49,306 nucleotides of DNA from CAZMCC01 sp964564695 (GTDB taxonomy: Bacteria > Planctomycetota > Phycisphaerae > Phycisphaerales > UBA1924), in contig CAZMCC010000014.1 of assembly GCA_964564695.1 (NCBI GenBank), forward strand, positions 1-49,306. Direction: 5' to 3'. Below are positions 30,560 through 41,275 of the stretch, in pieces; the stretch's first letter is position 1; every line of letters starts with the position of its first letter. The position numbers were made by a program, and so were the translations under genes. The notes under the pieces are model-generated. The model had not been told where the DNA came from. It did not search any database and saw only the letters and a program-made list of their open reading frames with translations.

Positions 30560-32925
30560 TGCTCGGCATCGATGCTTCTTCTTCAACGAGTTGGGGCTCG
30601 GCGGGTCAGTGGCTCGAGAGTGCGGGCGGCGCGCTGGTCGAGTGGACGGTGGCGATGAACCTGTGGACGCTCGGGCTGCTCGCGGGGGTGCTGGTGATTG
30701 ATCGGCTGCTGTCGAAGCGCGTGAGCGCGGGGTGGCGGATTGCGCTGTACGCGGTGGTCGCGGTGCGGCTGGCGCTGCCGCTGGCGTGGACGTCGCCGGT
30801 GGGGCTGGTGCAGGGCGGGAGCGATGTCGGCGTGCGCGTCGACAAGGGGACCCCGGGGGGTGTGGCGGTCCTGAGCGATATCCCGCTCGTGGGATACGTG
30901 TTCCAGGCGCCGCCGATGCCGTCCCCCCCACCCCTCCCACCGCCGGTGGCGACGCCGCTGACATGGCGGGCGCTGGTGCTGCCGATCTATGCGGCCGGGG
31001 TGACGGCGCTGGCGATCGTGCTGTGGCGGCGGCAGCGCGGGGCGCGCCGGCTGGCGAGCCAGGCGGCGCCGATGGAGGCGGGGCATGCGGAAATGCGAGG
31101 CGACGTGCGGGTGCGCGTGCACGCGACGGCCGGGCCGGTGCTCGTCGGGGCGTTTGGGCCGACTCTGGTGGTTCCCGAGTCGTTGGCGAGGGACGGGGCG
31201 ACCGGGGAGTTGCGGGCCGTGCTCGCGCATGAGCGGGCCCATGTGCGGCGTGGCGACCACGTGTTGGCACCGGTGCTGGCGTGGGCGACGGTGCTGTTGT
31301 GGCCGATCGCGGCGGCATGGGTGGCGGCGGCGCGGGTGCGGTCGCTGATGGAGCAGGCGGCCGACGAGCTGGCGCTGCGCGGCGCGGATGCGCCGGGGCG
31401 GGCGGAGTATGGCGAAGCGCTGGTGCGGATCGCGCAGGGGGCGGGACGAGCGGCGGTGCTGGCGCGGCTGGCTCCTCGAGCGACGCTGGGGTTTGCGGAC
31501 GGGCTCGAGTCGCGCGTGCGGGCCTTGGCGAACACGCGCCGGTGGGGCACGGCGTGGCAAGGCGGGACGGTGACGGTGGCGTGCGCGGTGCTGCTGGCGT
31601 GCGCGGGGTCGCGGGCGGTGGCGATCGATGAACCCGCGGTGCCGGCGGGCCTGCAGCAGGCGGTGAAGGCGCCGGACCCGAACGCGCCGCGGATCGTGCG
31701 CGTGGTGGTGCTGCCGGGCGTGCCGAAGCATCCGAAGGTGCCGGAACTGAAGATGCAGCAGACAGCGGTCGAGGCGATGACGCCGGAGACGGCGAAGGGG
31801 GCGGACGACACCACGCCGCGGGAAGTGCCGACGATGTCGGCGGACGAGGCGCGGGACGTCGCGCGCACGGCGGGCGAGCAGGCGCTGCCCGCGATGATGT
31901 CGCCGGTCATCATGGTCAATCCGGGGCAGGACGCGACGGTGACCGTGGGTGACATCCAGGAGGTCGTGGGCGAGGGGCGCGAGGACCCGGTGAACGTGCC
32001 GAACGGGGTCGTGCTCCGAGCCGGCGTCGTGGCGGATGCCAAGGGCGTGCCGGCGAACGCGTCGGCGGTGCACGTGGAGTACAAGGAACGGCGCAACGGC
32101 CAGGACGTGGTGTGGACGACGACGGGGAACATGATCGTGCCGCACGGGCGGAGCGCGTGGGTGTTTGCGACCGGGCTCAAGGGTGAGCCGGTGCGGATGC
32201 TCCTGATCTCGGTGGAACCGGCGCCCGACAACGCTGACGTGAACCCGATGGACCCCGCGGGCTATCCGTACGCGGAGGCGATGATCTGGATGATGGAGCT
32301 GCGCGAGCCGCTCGCGTTCGACACGCTGCTGCCGGGGGCGCGCAAGGGCGAGCGGAGCGGAACGGCCGAGTTCGCGGGGGATGGCGCGGTGACGAAGCGG
32401 ATCGTGAGCGACGCGGCTGGCGCGGCCCCCGGAGCGTGGGCGTGCGTGGTGCCGGCCCAGCGGCTGCGCGAGTTCGGCGATGCGCTGTACAACGTCGGTG
32501 CGAAGCACGTGGCGTCGCCGGCGGTGCTGGGGAAACCGGGGAAGGCGATCACGGTGTCGCCGGGGTCGTTTGACAAGGCGCACTCGTCAACGGGGCCGTA
32601 CGGGCTGACGCTGTCGATCTCGATGGCGCAGAACCGGGCGACGGCGCTGCAAGGCGTGCAGTGGCTGGCGCTGGCGGACGGCTCGACGCGCCGGACGGCG
32701 GCGTTCGAGGGCGTGCGCCTGGAGGAGGGCGAGGCGCTGGCGGTGCTCCAGGAGCCGGCGAAGGCGGGGGAGGCGTGGGCGATCACGGTGTACAACCCGT
32801 CGGTGATCTCGCAGAGGAAGGACTACCCGTTCCAGGTTTCGCGGCCGTTGCAGGTGGTGAGGCCGGGGGGGCAGGTGGAGGTGGCGCCGGAGGAGAAGCA
32901 GGAGAAGGAGAAGGCGCCGAAGTGA
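30559..32925 (+). CDS. BlaR1-like M56 membrane protease with non-penicillin-binding C-terminal region
   Basis: 788 residues. Four N-terminal membrane helices (NLWTLGLLAGVLVIDRLL, WRIALYAVVAVRLALPLAW, LVLPIYAAGVTALAIVLW, VLAWATVLLWPIAAAWVAAA) with the zinc protease motif HERAH in RAVLAHERAHVRRGDHVLAP (about residue 223) and EQAADELALRGAD. The large C-terminal part has no beta-lactam-binding SxxK/SxN motifs. It contains two segments reminiscent of secretin beta motifs (SPVIMVNPGQDATVTVGD and VLGKPGKAITVSPG) and a lysine/glutamate tail. So the signal sensed is not a beta-lactam, and is unknown. AAAGGAGG at 30545-30552 is a near-perfect ribosome site; start ATG 30559. Presumed to cleave the BlaI-like repressor. 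Confidence 0.9.
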   Translation: MLGIDASSSTSWGSAGQWLESAGGALVEWTVAMNLWTLGLLAGVLVIDRLLSKRVSAGWRIALYAVVAVRLALPLAWTSPVGLVQGGSDVGVRVDKGTPGGVAVLSDIPLVGYVFQAPPMPSPPPLPPPVATPLTWRALVLPIYAAGVTALAIVLWRRQRGARRLASQAAPMEAGHAEMRGDVRVRVHATAGPVLVGAFGPTLVVPESLARDGATGELRAVLAHERAHVRRGDHVLAPVLAWATVLLWPIAAAWVAAARVRSLMEQAADELALRGADAPGRAEYGEALVRIAQGAGRAAVLARLAPRATLGFADGLESRVRALANTRRWGTAWQGGTVTVACAVLLACAGSRAVAIDEPAVPAGLQQAVKAPDPNAPRIVRVVVLPGVPKHPKVPELKMQQTAVEAMTPETAKGADDTTPREVPTMSADEARDVARTAGEQALPAMMSPVIMVNPGQDATVTVGDIQEVVGEGREDPVNVPNGVVLRAGVVADAKGVPANASAVHVEYKERRNGQDVVWTTTGNMIVPHGRSAWVFATGLKGEPVRMLLISVEPAPDNADVNPMDPAGYPYAEAMIWMMELREPLAFDTLLPGARKGERSGTAEFAGDGAVTKRIVSDAAGAAPGAWACVVPAQRLREFGDALYNVGAKHVASPAVLGKPGKAITVSPGSFDKAHSSTGPYGLTLSISMAQNRATALQGVQWLALADGSTRRTAAFEGVRLEEGEALAVLQEPAKAGEAWAITVYNPSVISQRKDYPFQVSRPLQVVRPGGQVEVAPEEKQEKEKAPK

Positions 32926-32940
32926 GGCGAAGCGGAATGC

Positions 32941-33115
32941 GTACGCGGAGGACGCGGAGTAGCGCGGAGGAACGCGGAGAGGAGGGGGAAGAGGAACGAT
33001 GGTGTGAATGCGGCGCCGTGTCGGCGACCACTGCCGGCGTTGCGCAGCCATCCAAAGCTCGCTGCTTCTTGCCTTGCTCCGCGTTCCTCCGCGCTACTCC
33101 GCGTTCTCCGCGTAC
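32941..33115. repeat. 39-base inverted repeat (GCGGAG type) with 97-base centre
   Basis: Arms 32941-32979 and 33077-33115 are reverse complements with one mismatch and are made of GCGGAG-containing short units (GTACGCGGAGGACGCGGAGT and on). Fills most of the gap between the M56 protease gene and the patatin gene. The arms contain TAG in one frame, so unlike the octamer element it cannot be inserted freely into genes. Confidence 0.9.
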
Positions 33116-33157
33116 CTGCCTTTTGGTGTTTGTCGACTGGTCATGCGATGGGGAAGA

Positions 33158-33182
33158 CCCGGCGGACAGAGCTCCGCCGGGG
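33158..33182 (+). repeat. CAGAGC-loop hairpin repeat, copy 2
   Basis: CCCGGCGGA, CAGAGC, TCCGCCGGGG followed by CACCCC; identical to the copy at 19494. Confidence 0.8.
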
Positions 33183-33214
33183 CACCCCGCATTGGTACCC
33201 GTTGCCGCCCGCGA

Positions 33215-34468
33215 TCAGCGATTCGTCGGCGAGGCTTCAACCGGCTCGGTGAGGAGGCGCCAGCTCGTGGGGTCGGCGCCGCGGGCGCGGCCGAGGTCGG
33301 CGAGGGACTGCATGGTTTCGGCCTTGAAGGCGCCCTCGACGGGGGCGACCCAGTCGGGCGGGATGGAGGTGAGGTAGACCTCGATGCGTGTGCCGTAGCG
33401 GGCGTTGAGGTCGTCGGCCTTGGCGGTGAGGAGTTCGACCTGGGCGATGGTGGCGGAGCGGATGGCGGTGGCGATGGCGCGGCCGGCGATGTCGGTCCAG
33501 TCGGGCTGGGCCGTCTCGGGCGGGGCGAATCGCTGGTTGTTGAGGATGACCCAGAAGCGGGCCTTGGGGAAGGGCACCTCGGGGTGCTTGGTGTGCCACT
33601 GCACGAAGAAGCCGGCGGGGTTGGTGCGCTCGAGGCGCAGGAGCACGTTGGCGGTGACGCCGCCGTCGCCGAAGAGGTAGTCGTCGATCTCGACGGGCGG
33701 GAACACGGCGGGGATGGCGGCGGAGGCCATCATCATGTCGACGATGCGCTCGCGGGCCTCGGGGAGCGGGCGGGACGAGGCCTGGTGGCCGAGATTCCAG
33801 ATGACCTGGTCGCCCAGGTCGAGGTTGGTGGCGGAGATGACGAGGAGGCGGCCCTTGGCGGCTTCCTCGGCGAGGCGGCAGACCATGCGGTCGTCGACAA
33901 CGTCGTGTATGTTCTTGCGCAGGCCGTCGACGGTCATGAAGCTGGCGCGCCCGGGGATGAAGAAGAAGATGTCGCGGAGCGTGACCCAGTCCTCCTTCGG
34001 GTTGCGGTAGATGGTCTCGACGTGGAGGAAGTCGTCGTCTTCGCCGAGGAACGCGAAGGGGGCGATGAGGGCGCCGGTGCTGACGCCGGAGACGGCGTCG
34101 AACGCCGGGCGCCGGCAGGCGGTGTCAGGACATTGGCCCCAACCGACGAGGAAGCCGGCGCCGAAGGCGCCGTAGTCGCCGCCGCCGGAGAGGGCGAGGA
34201 CGTCGAGGGCGGGTTCGGGGCCGCGGCCGGCGGCGTGTTCGAGGTGCTCGGCGTAGATGCGGTCGACGAGGGCGGCGGAGTCTTCGTAGAGGCGCTCGCC
34301 CGATTGCTTGCGTTCGGCCTCGGCCCGCGCGGCGAGTTCGGCGGAGGGGACGGCGGGGCGGTGTGCGCCGCCGCAGCCGGAGAGGGTGGCGGTGGATGTC
34401 GTGAGGAGGAGGAGGAGCGCGGCGGCCGCGGCCGGTGATTTGGCCGGGACGCTTAATGGCAGCTTCAT
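33215..34468 (-). CDS. Patatin-like phospholipase lipoprotein
   Basis: 417 residues. Lipoprotein signal LLLLLTTSTATLSGC (lipobox LSGC), a helical linker, and a patatin domain: LALSGGGDYGAFGAGFLVGW (oxyanion loop), nucleophile serine in FDAVSGVSTGALIAPFAFL, and catalytic aspartate in YLFGDGGVTANVLLRL. A serine-aspartate dyad lipid acyl hydrolase, most likely acting at the envelope. It is divergent from clpB, with about 190 bases between the starts. Domain firm; substrate unknown. Confidence 0.92.
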   Translation of the reverse strand: MKLPLSVPAKSPAAAAALLLLLTTSTATLSGCGGAHRPAVPSAELAARAEAERKQSGERLYEDSAALVDRIYAEHLEHAAGRGPEPALDVLALSGGGDYGAFGAGFLVGWGQCPDTACRRPAFDAVSGVSTGALIAPFAFLGEDDDFLHVETIYRNPKEDWVTLRDIFFFIPGRASFMTVDGLRKNIHDVVDDRMVCRLAEEAAKGRLLVISATNLDLGDQVIWNLGHQASSRPLPEARERIVDMMMASAAIPAVFPPVEIDDYLFGDGGVTANVLLRLERTNPAGFFVQWHTKHPEVPFPKARFWVILNNQRFAPPETAQPDWTDIAGRAIATAIRSATIAQVELLTAKADDLNARYGTRIEVYLTSIPPDWVAPVEGAFKAETMQSLADLGRARGADPTSWRLLTEPVEASPTNR

Positions 34469-34506
34469 GGGGGTTCAGGATACTTGAAAGCGACGGTGGG
34501 TGTTCG

Positions 34507-34523
34507 GCTGCCACAGTGGCAGC
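34507..34523. promoter_or_regulatory. Perfect dyad GCTGCC-ACAGT-GGCAGC between the patatin gene and clpB
   Basis: Six-base perfect inverted arms with a five-base centre in the divergent promoter region. It does not match the CIRCE heat-shock operator. A clear promoter could not be assigned. Confidence 0.4.
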
Positions 34524-34659
34524 GAGAGGTTGTGCACACGGGCGTCGCCGGGCCACCGGGACGGGGGTGTGGTTGGCGCGCCAGTTGCATCAGGGGGGAG
34601 TGCGGGTGCAGGTGTACCCGCGCCGAGTTTTTGTTGATGGACAATTTGGAGCCATATCG

Positions 34660-37401
<2,742 letters not shown>

Positions 37402-37410
37402 GTGCGGTGG

Positions 37411-37429
37411 CACAGGCGTCCCGCCTGTG
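37411..37429. terminator. Hairpin after clpB
   Basis: CACAGGCG, loop TCC, CGCCTGTG, ten bases after the clpB stop; followed by GTTCTAATT. Weak T-tract, so either a weak terminator or another dispersed hairpin. Confidence 0.5.
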
Positions 37430-37463
37430 GTTCTAATTACGGGGAATGGAAGGAGAGCGTGCG

Positions 37464-37664
37464 ATGTTGTCGAAGATCCTTCGGGCGGCGGCGCTGGTGT
37501 ATCTGTTCATCGGGGCGGGGCTGGTGATGGCGGCGAAGGCCGTCGAGAAGCCCGGGGGGGCGTGCTTGTGTTCGTGTGAGTGTCCAACGCGAGGCGCCGA
37601 GGCGCCCGAGCCCGAGCCGCTGTCGGCCGCGGACCTTGCGCCGGTGGCAATGCTGGATGCGTGA
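37464..37664 (+). CDS. Small cysteine-rich membrane-anchored protein
   Basis: 66 residues: one N-terminal membrane helix or signal (ILRAAALVYLFIGAGLVMAA), then KAVEKPGGACLCSCECPTRG with four cysteines in seven residues, and an acidic proline-rich tail. AAGGAG at 37450-37455 is well placed for ATG 37464, which supports a real gene. The cysteine spacing (C-x-C-x-C-x-C, as CLCSCEC) could bind metal. No family recognised. It lies between clpB and a facing pair of TAAGAGCC repeats. Confidence 0.6.
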   Translation: MLSKILRAAALVYLFIGAGLVMAAKAVEKPGGACLCSCECPTRGAEAPEPEPLSAADLAPVAMLDA

Positions 37665-37668
37665 ACGA

Positions 37669-37773
37669 TAAGAGCCGGAAGCGGTAGCGCCCGGCCACGG
37701 CGACAACCGGTTGTCCGAATGTGGCGCCGAGACGGGAGCACCCGTGGCCCGTCGCTGCCGCTCTGGGCTCTTA
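37669..37773. repeat. Facing pair of TAAGAGCC-type repeats
   Basis: Left arm TAAGAGCCGGAAGCGGTAGC then GCCCGGCCACGG; right arm, as its reverse complement, TAAGAGCCCAGAGCGGCAGC then GACGGGCCACGG. About 40 bases between them. It ends just before the beta-lactamase-fold gene and is open in that frame, which would wrongly extend the protein. Confidence 0.85.
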
Positions 37774-37783
37774 TATTGGCGGC

Positions 37784-39226
37784 ATGAACACGCGATGGGT
37801 CGTCATCGTTGCGGGCGTGCTGTGCATGGGGTGTCAGGGCGGGCCGCGGCCGATCCTGCGACCGGCGGTGGTGCTGACGAACGAGTCGCGCACGGCGGCG
37901 GCCGAGCGGATCGACGAGGTCATGCGGGAGGCGGCGAAGCATCCGGATCATGTCGGGATATCGATCGCCGTGTTCCGCGGGGGCGAGCCGGTGCTCGTGC
38001 GCGGGTACGGCGTGGCGGACCGGGCCACGGGGCGCGAGGTCACGCCCGAGACGCGGTTCCGGATCGGGTCGGTGTCGAAGCAGTTCACGGCGGCCCTGGT
38101 GCTGCTGCTGGCGGAGGACGGGAAGCTCTCGCTCGATGACCGCGTGAGCACGCACCTGCCGGGGATCGGGCACGCCGACAAGATCACGATCCGGCAACTG
38201 CTCAACCACACGAGCGGGTATCACGACTTCTATCCGCTCGATTTCCCCGAGAAGGCGGTGATCGAGAAGCTGACGATGCGCGAGCTGGCGGATCGGTTCT
38301 GCGCGATGCCGCTCGACTTTGAGCCCGGGACGCATTACTCGTACTCGAACACGGGGTATCTCGTTGCGGGGCTGATCGTCGAGAAGGTAACGGGCCAGTC
38401 GTTCGGGCGGGTGATGCACGAGCGGATCATCGGGCCGTTGGGACTGACGGACACGGCGGCGATCGGGCACGATGCCGCGAGCCCGCCCCCCCACCTGGAC
38501 GCCGTGGGGTATGAGTGCGCGGGGCTGGGGCCGCTGGCGCCGGCGGAGATGGAGAACCCGGATTGCCTGATCGGGTGCGGCGGGATCGTGTCGACGCCGC
38601 GGGATGTGGCGAAGTGGCAGCTCGCGCTGATGGACGGGAAACTGCTGCGACCCGAGTCGCTGAAGGAGATGACGACGCCGCCGACGTTCAGCGACGGCTC
38701 GGTGTCGGGATATGCGCTGGGGATGGTGATCGGATCTCGCTACGGGCGCGGGTCGTGGGGGCACGGCGGGGCGACGTCGGGGTTCCTGTGCGAGGAGCTG
38801 GGCGTGGTGCCGGAGCGGATGAGCATCGTGCTGTGCTGCAACTCGGCGCGGAGCGATACGGGGGACATCATGGGGCGCGTGACGGCGGCGATGCTGCCGG
38901 GGTCGGCGGTGAAGGCTCCGACGGTGAACGGGCCGCCGGCGGGGGAGGTGGTGCGTCGATGGGTTGAGGGGTTGGCGGCGGGGAAGCCGGACCGGGCGAT
39001 GCTGGCGCCGGATTTCAATCGGTATTTCAATGAGGAGCGGGCGGCGGGGAACGCGAAGGCTCTCGCTGCGCTGGGGGCGATCAAGGATGTGCGGGTGAAC
39101 TCGACGGGGGAACGGGGCGGGACGGAGGTCACGACTTCCACCATCGTGTTTGAGCACGGAGAGGCGACGGCGGTGATGTACAGGATGCCGGATGGGATGG
39201 TGGGGCAGATTTTGGTGTATCGATAA
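37784..39226 (+). CDS. Class C beta-lactamase-fold serine hydrolase, lipoprotein
   Basis: 480 residues. Lipoprotein signal WVVIVAGVLCMGC (lipobox LCMGC). Serine beta-lactamase/DD-peptidase fold: FRIGSVSKQFTAALVLLLAE with the S-x-x-K serine-lysine pair (about residue 97), YSYSNTGYLVAGLIVEKVTG with Y-x-N, and GSWGHGGATSGF as the third motif. A C-terminal domain of about 120 residues follows (RYFNEERAAGNAKALAALGA). Members of this group include esterases, D-aminopeptidases and true AmpC enzymes; a role in cell wall turnover is as likely as drug resistance. Not adjacent to the BlaI-like operon. The stop codon is part of a TAAGAGCC repeat. Confidence 0.92.
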   Translation: MNTRWVVIVAGVLCMGCQGGPRPILRPAVVLTNESRTAAAERIDEVMREAAKHPDHVGISIAVFRGGEPVLVRGYGVADRATGREVTPETRFRIGSVSKQFTAALVLLLAEDGKLSLDDRVSTHLPGIGHADKITIRQLLNHTSGYHDFYPLDFPEKAVIEKLTMRELADRFCAMPLDFEPGTHYSYSNTGYLVAGLIVEKVTGQSFGRVMHERIIGPLGLTDTAAIGHDAASPPPHLDAVGYECAGLGPLAPAEMENPDCLIGCGGIVSTPRDVAKWQLALMDGKLLRPESLKEMTTPPTFSDGSVSGYALGMVIGSRYGRGSWGHGGATSGFLCEELGVVPERMSIVLCCNSARSDTGDIMGRVTAAMLPGSAVKAPTVNGPPAGEVVRRWVEGLAAGKPDRAMLAPDFNRYFNEERAAGNAKALAALGAIKDVRVNSTGERGGTEVTTSTIVFEHGEATAVMYRMPDGMVGQILVYR

Positions 39227-39255
39227 GAGCCCGGAGCGGAAGCGACTGGCCACGG
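39224..39255 (+). repeat. TAAGAGCC-type repeat at the beta-lactamase-fold gene stop codon
   Basis: TAAGAGCCCGGAGCGGAAGC then GACTGGCCACGG, beginning with the stop codon. Confidence 0.8.
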
Positions 39256-39328
39256 TAATGACGATTGCCGTAAGAATTGACAATACTGCGGGCCCTATGC
39301 CCCGTCGTCTTTGCCCTTGGTACCCCGA

Positions 39329-39805
39329 ATGAGAATGTCGCGTTCAGCTCGCATTGTGTCCCTGTGTGCGACGTTCTCGGCCGGCGTCGTGCTCGCGGCG
39401 TGGCTCGTCAGCCTGGGGTGGACTGCTGCATGGTTGGGAAGCGGCGGTCGGTCTGCGGGGCTGTATTGCGGAACTTTGATTGTGGGATGGGGCGAGGATC
39501 CGCGGACCTTCATCCCCGGGTGGTCAATCGGACGGGGGGGATTGCGCGTGCCCGACGCGGCGATCGAGTGGTGGTTTGATTGGAATGTTGGCGGCAGTTC
39601 CTGGTTTGCGACGCCGCTGTGGGTGCCGTTCATCGTGCTGGTCGTTATCGCAGCGGCGACGGGGCGAATTGGCACGCGCGGTCGTCGACGTGCGCACCGC
39701 CACGCGTGCATTCAGTGCGGATACTCACGAGCCGGACTGGCGGCGGGAGCAGAGTGTCCAGAGTGTGGGGCTCCACCAAAGGCGGCCGCGCGCAGCGACG
39801 CCTAG
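39329..39805 (+). CDS. Small membrane protein with C-terminal zinc ribbon
   Basis: 158 residues. Two membrane helices (LCATFSAGVVLAAWLVSLGW and WVPFIVLVVIAAATG) separated by an extracytoplasmic part rich in glycine and tryptophan, then a C-terminal zinc ribbon CIQCGYSRAGLAAGAECPEC G. Same plan as the protein at 9978-10373, with a much larger loop between the helices. Function unknown. Starts at ATG 39329 or 39335; upstream TTG codons cannot be excluded. It lies directly downstream of a TAAGAGCC repeat and is followed by a CAAAGC-loop hairpin. Confidence 0.72.
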   Translation: MRMSRSARIVSLCATFSAGVVLAAWLVSLGWTAAWLGSGGRSAGLYCGTLIVGWGEDPRTFIPGWSIGRGGLRVPDAAIEWWFDWNVGGSSWFATPLWVPFIVLVVIAAATGRIGTRGRRRAHRHACIQCGYSRAGLAAGAECPECGAPPKAAARSDA

Positions 39806-39849
39806 GCACCACCCCCCGCGGCCAAAGCTCCGCGGCGGGTGGTGGCACC
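39805..39849 (+). repeat. CAAAGC-loop hairpin repeat with altered stem
   Basis: GGCACCACCC...CCGCGG around CAAAGC, then CCGCGG...GGGTGGTGGCACC. The loop and following GGCACCC agree with the copies at 19494, 33158 and 44696, while the stem differs. Confidence 0.65.
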
Positions 39850-39869
39850 CAGCGCGCAAGGTGCCACAA

Positions 39870-39937
39870 CCCGGACCTTCGCAGAGCCTCAGGTCCGGCG
39901 TCCACGGATTTTCACTCGCTTGCGCTCGCGTCTCTTA
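39870..39937 (-). repeat. Composite repeat at the fabF stop codon (copy 3)
   Basis: On the minus strand: fabF stop TAA, then GAGACGCGAGCGCAAGCGAG, a short spacer and the GGACCT/AGGTCC hairpin (39870-39903). Confidence 0.8.
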
Positions 39938-41275
39938 TGGGCGGAACCGCCGCACCGCCAGCGTGTTGTTCTGGCCGCCGAAGCCGAAGCTGTTGCTGAT
40001 GCAGAAGTCGACGCCGCCTGAATCGCGGAGGTCTCGCGCGACGTTGGGGACGTAGTCGAGGTCGCACACCGGGTCGGGGTCGTGCAGGTTCATCGTCGGG
40101 GGGACGAAGCCGGTTTCGATCGCCTTCACGCAGGTGATGAGCTCGACGGCGCCGGCGGCCTGGATGAGGTGGCCCAGCATGCTCTTGACGCTCGAGAAGG
40201 GGACCTTGGGGGCCATGGGGCCGAAGACGGCCTTGACGGCGGCGGTCTCGATCTTGTCGTTTTCGAGGGTGCCGGTGCCGTGGGCGGAGATGTAGTGGAT
40301 GACGGGGCGCCCGTCGGGGCCGGGCTCGCGCGGGTTCACGCCGGCCTGGCGGCAGGCTTGCAGCATGGTCGCCTGGGCGCCCTTGCCCTCGGGCTGGATG
40401 TCGGTGATCCGGAAGGCGTCGGCGGATGAGCCGTAGCCGACGATCTCGGCGAGGGGCGTCGCGCCGCGGGCCCTGGCGTGGTCGAGGGTTTCGAGGATGA
40501 GCATGCCGGCGCCCTCGCCCATGACGAAGCCGTCGCGGGTCTGGTCGAAGGGGCGGGCGGCGTGGGCGGGGTCGTCGGTGCGGGTGCTCATGGCGGTGAG
40601 CCGGATGAACCCGGTCATGCCGAGGGGGTGGATCATGGAGTGGGCGCCGCCGGCGAGCATGACGTCGGCGTCGCCGTGCTTGAGGGTCTCGAAGGCTTCG
40701 CCGACGGCCTGGGTGGACGCGGCGCAGGCGGTCATGCAGTTGAAGGCGGGGCCGCGGAAGCCGAAGCGCTGGGCGAGGTGCGCCAGCGTCATGTTCGGCT
40801 CCTGCTCGATCTCGCGCTGGGCGGTCATGCCGGCCTTGGCGGCCTTGACCCAGGTGGGGCCGTCGCAGCGGCGGGTGTCGGGGCGCCACGATTCGACGTG
40901 TGCGGCGGCGTAGGGCATGAAGTCGAGCGAGCCCTCGCCGGCGCCGAGGTAGGCGCCGACGCGCCGGGCGTGCGGCTTGGATGTCGGCGTGAGCGTGCCG
41001 AGGCCGGCCTGCTTCCAGGCCTGGTCCGCGGCGGCGAGGGCGAACTGCGTGCCCAGGCCGGCGTTCTGGTGCAGGTGCGCGTCGGGGATGAAGTCGCTGA
41101 GCTTGAAGCCTTTGACCTCGGCGGCGAAGTCGGTCTTGAAGGTGCGCGCGTCGTAGCGCGAGACCTTGCCCATGGCGCTCGTGCCGGCGAGGAGGCTGGC
41201 CCAGACGGACTCGATGTCAGCGCCCAGCGGCGTGACCCAGCCCATGCCCGTGATGACGACTCTGGTCGAACTCAA
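39935..41275 (-). CDS. fabF: Beta-ketoacyl-ACP synthase II
   Basis: Condenses malonyl-ACP with acyl-ACP in fatty acid (or related polyketide) chain elongation. 446 residues. Complete catalytic set: cysteine in FNCMTACAASTQAVGEAFET (about residue 180), histidine in ISAHGTGTLENDKIETAAVK, and second histidine in SVKSMLGHLIQAAGAVE. Translation starts at TTG 41275; GGGGGAAGC lies just upstream as ribosome site. The TTG overlaps the TGA of the GxxExxY gene, so the two are coupled. Immediately upstream in the same operon are the GxxExxY gene and a ketosynthase homologue lacking both catalytic histidines, which suggests a heterodimer-like pair. Confidence 0.95.
   Translation of the reverse strand: MSSTRVVITGMGWVTPLGADIESVWASLLAGTSAMGKVSRYDARTFKTDFAAEVKGFKLSDFIPDAHLHQNAGLGTQFALAAADQAWKQAGLGTLTPTSKPHARRVGAYLGAGEGSLDFMPYAAAHVESWRPDTRRCDGPTWVKAAKAGMTAQREIEQEPNMTLAHLAQRFGFRGPAFNCMTACAASTQAVGEAFETLKHGDADVMLAGGAHSMIHPLGMTGFIRLTAMSTRTDDPAHAARPFDQTRDGFVMGEGAGMLILETLDHARARGATPLAEIVGYGSSADAFRITDIQPEGKGAQATMLQACRQAGVNPREPGPDGRPVIHYISAHGTGTLENDKIETAAVKAVFGPMAPKVPFSSVKSMLGHLIQAAGAVELITCVKAIETGFVPPTMNLHDPDPVCDLDYVPNVARDLRDSGGVDFCISNSFGFGGQNNTLAVRRFRP

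Noticed and set aside
34507..34523. CIRCE operator for clpB
   Set aside because: The dyad GCTGCC-N5-GGCAGC does not match the TTAGCACTC-N9-GAGTGCTAA consensus.
38590..38612. GTGGCGAAGTGGC in the beta-lactamase-fold gene, resembling the octamer element
   Set aside because: It codes the family-normal segment DVAKWQLAL, has no inverted partner and no insertion at the protein level.
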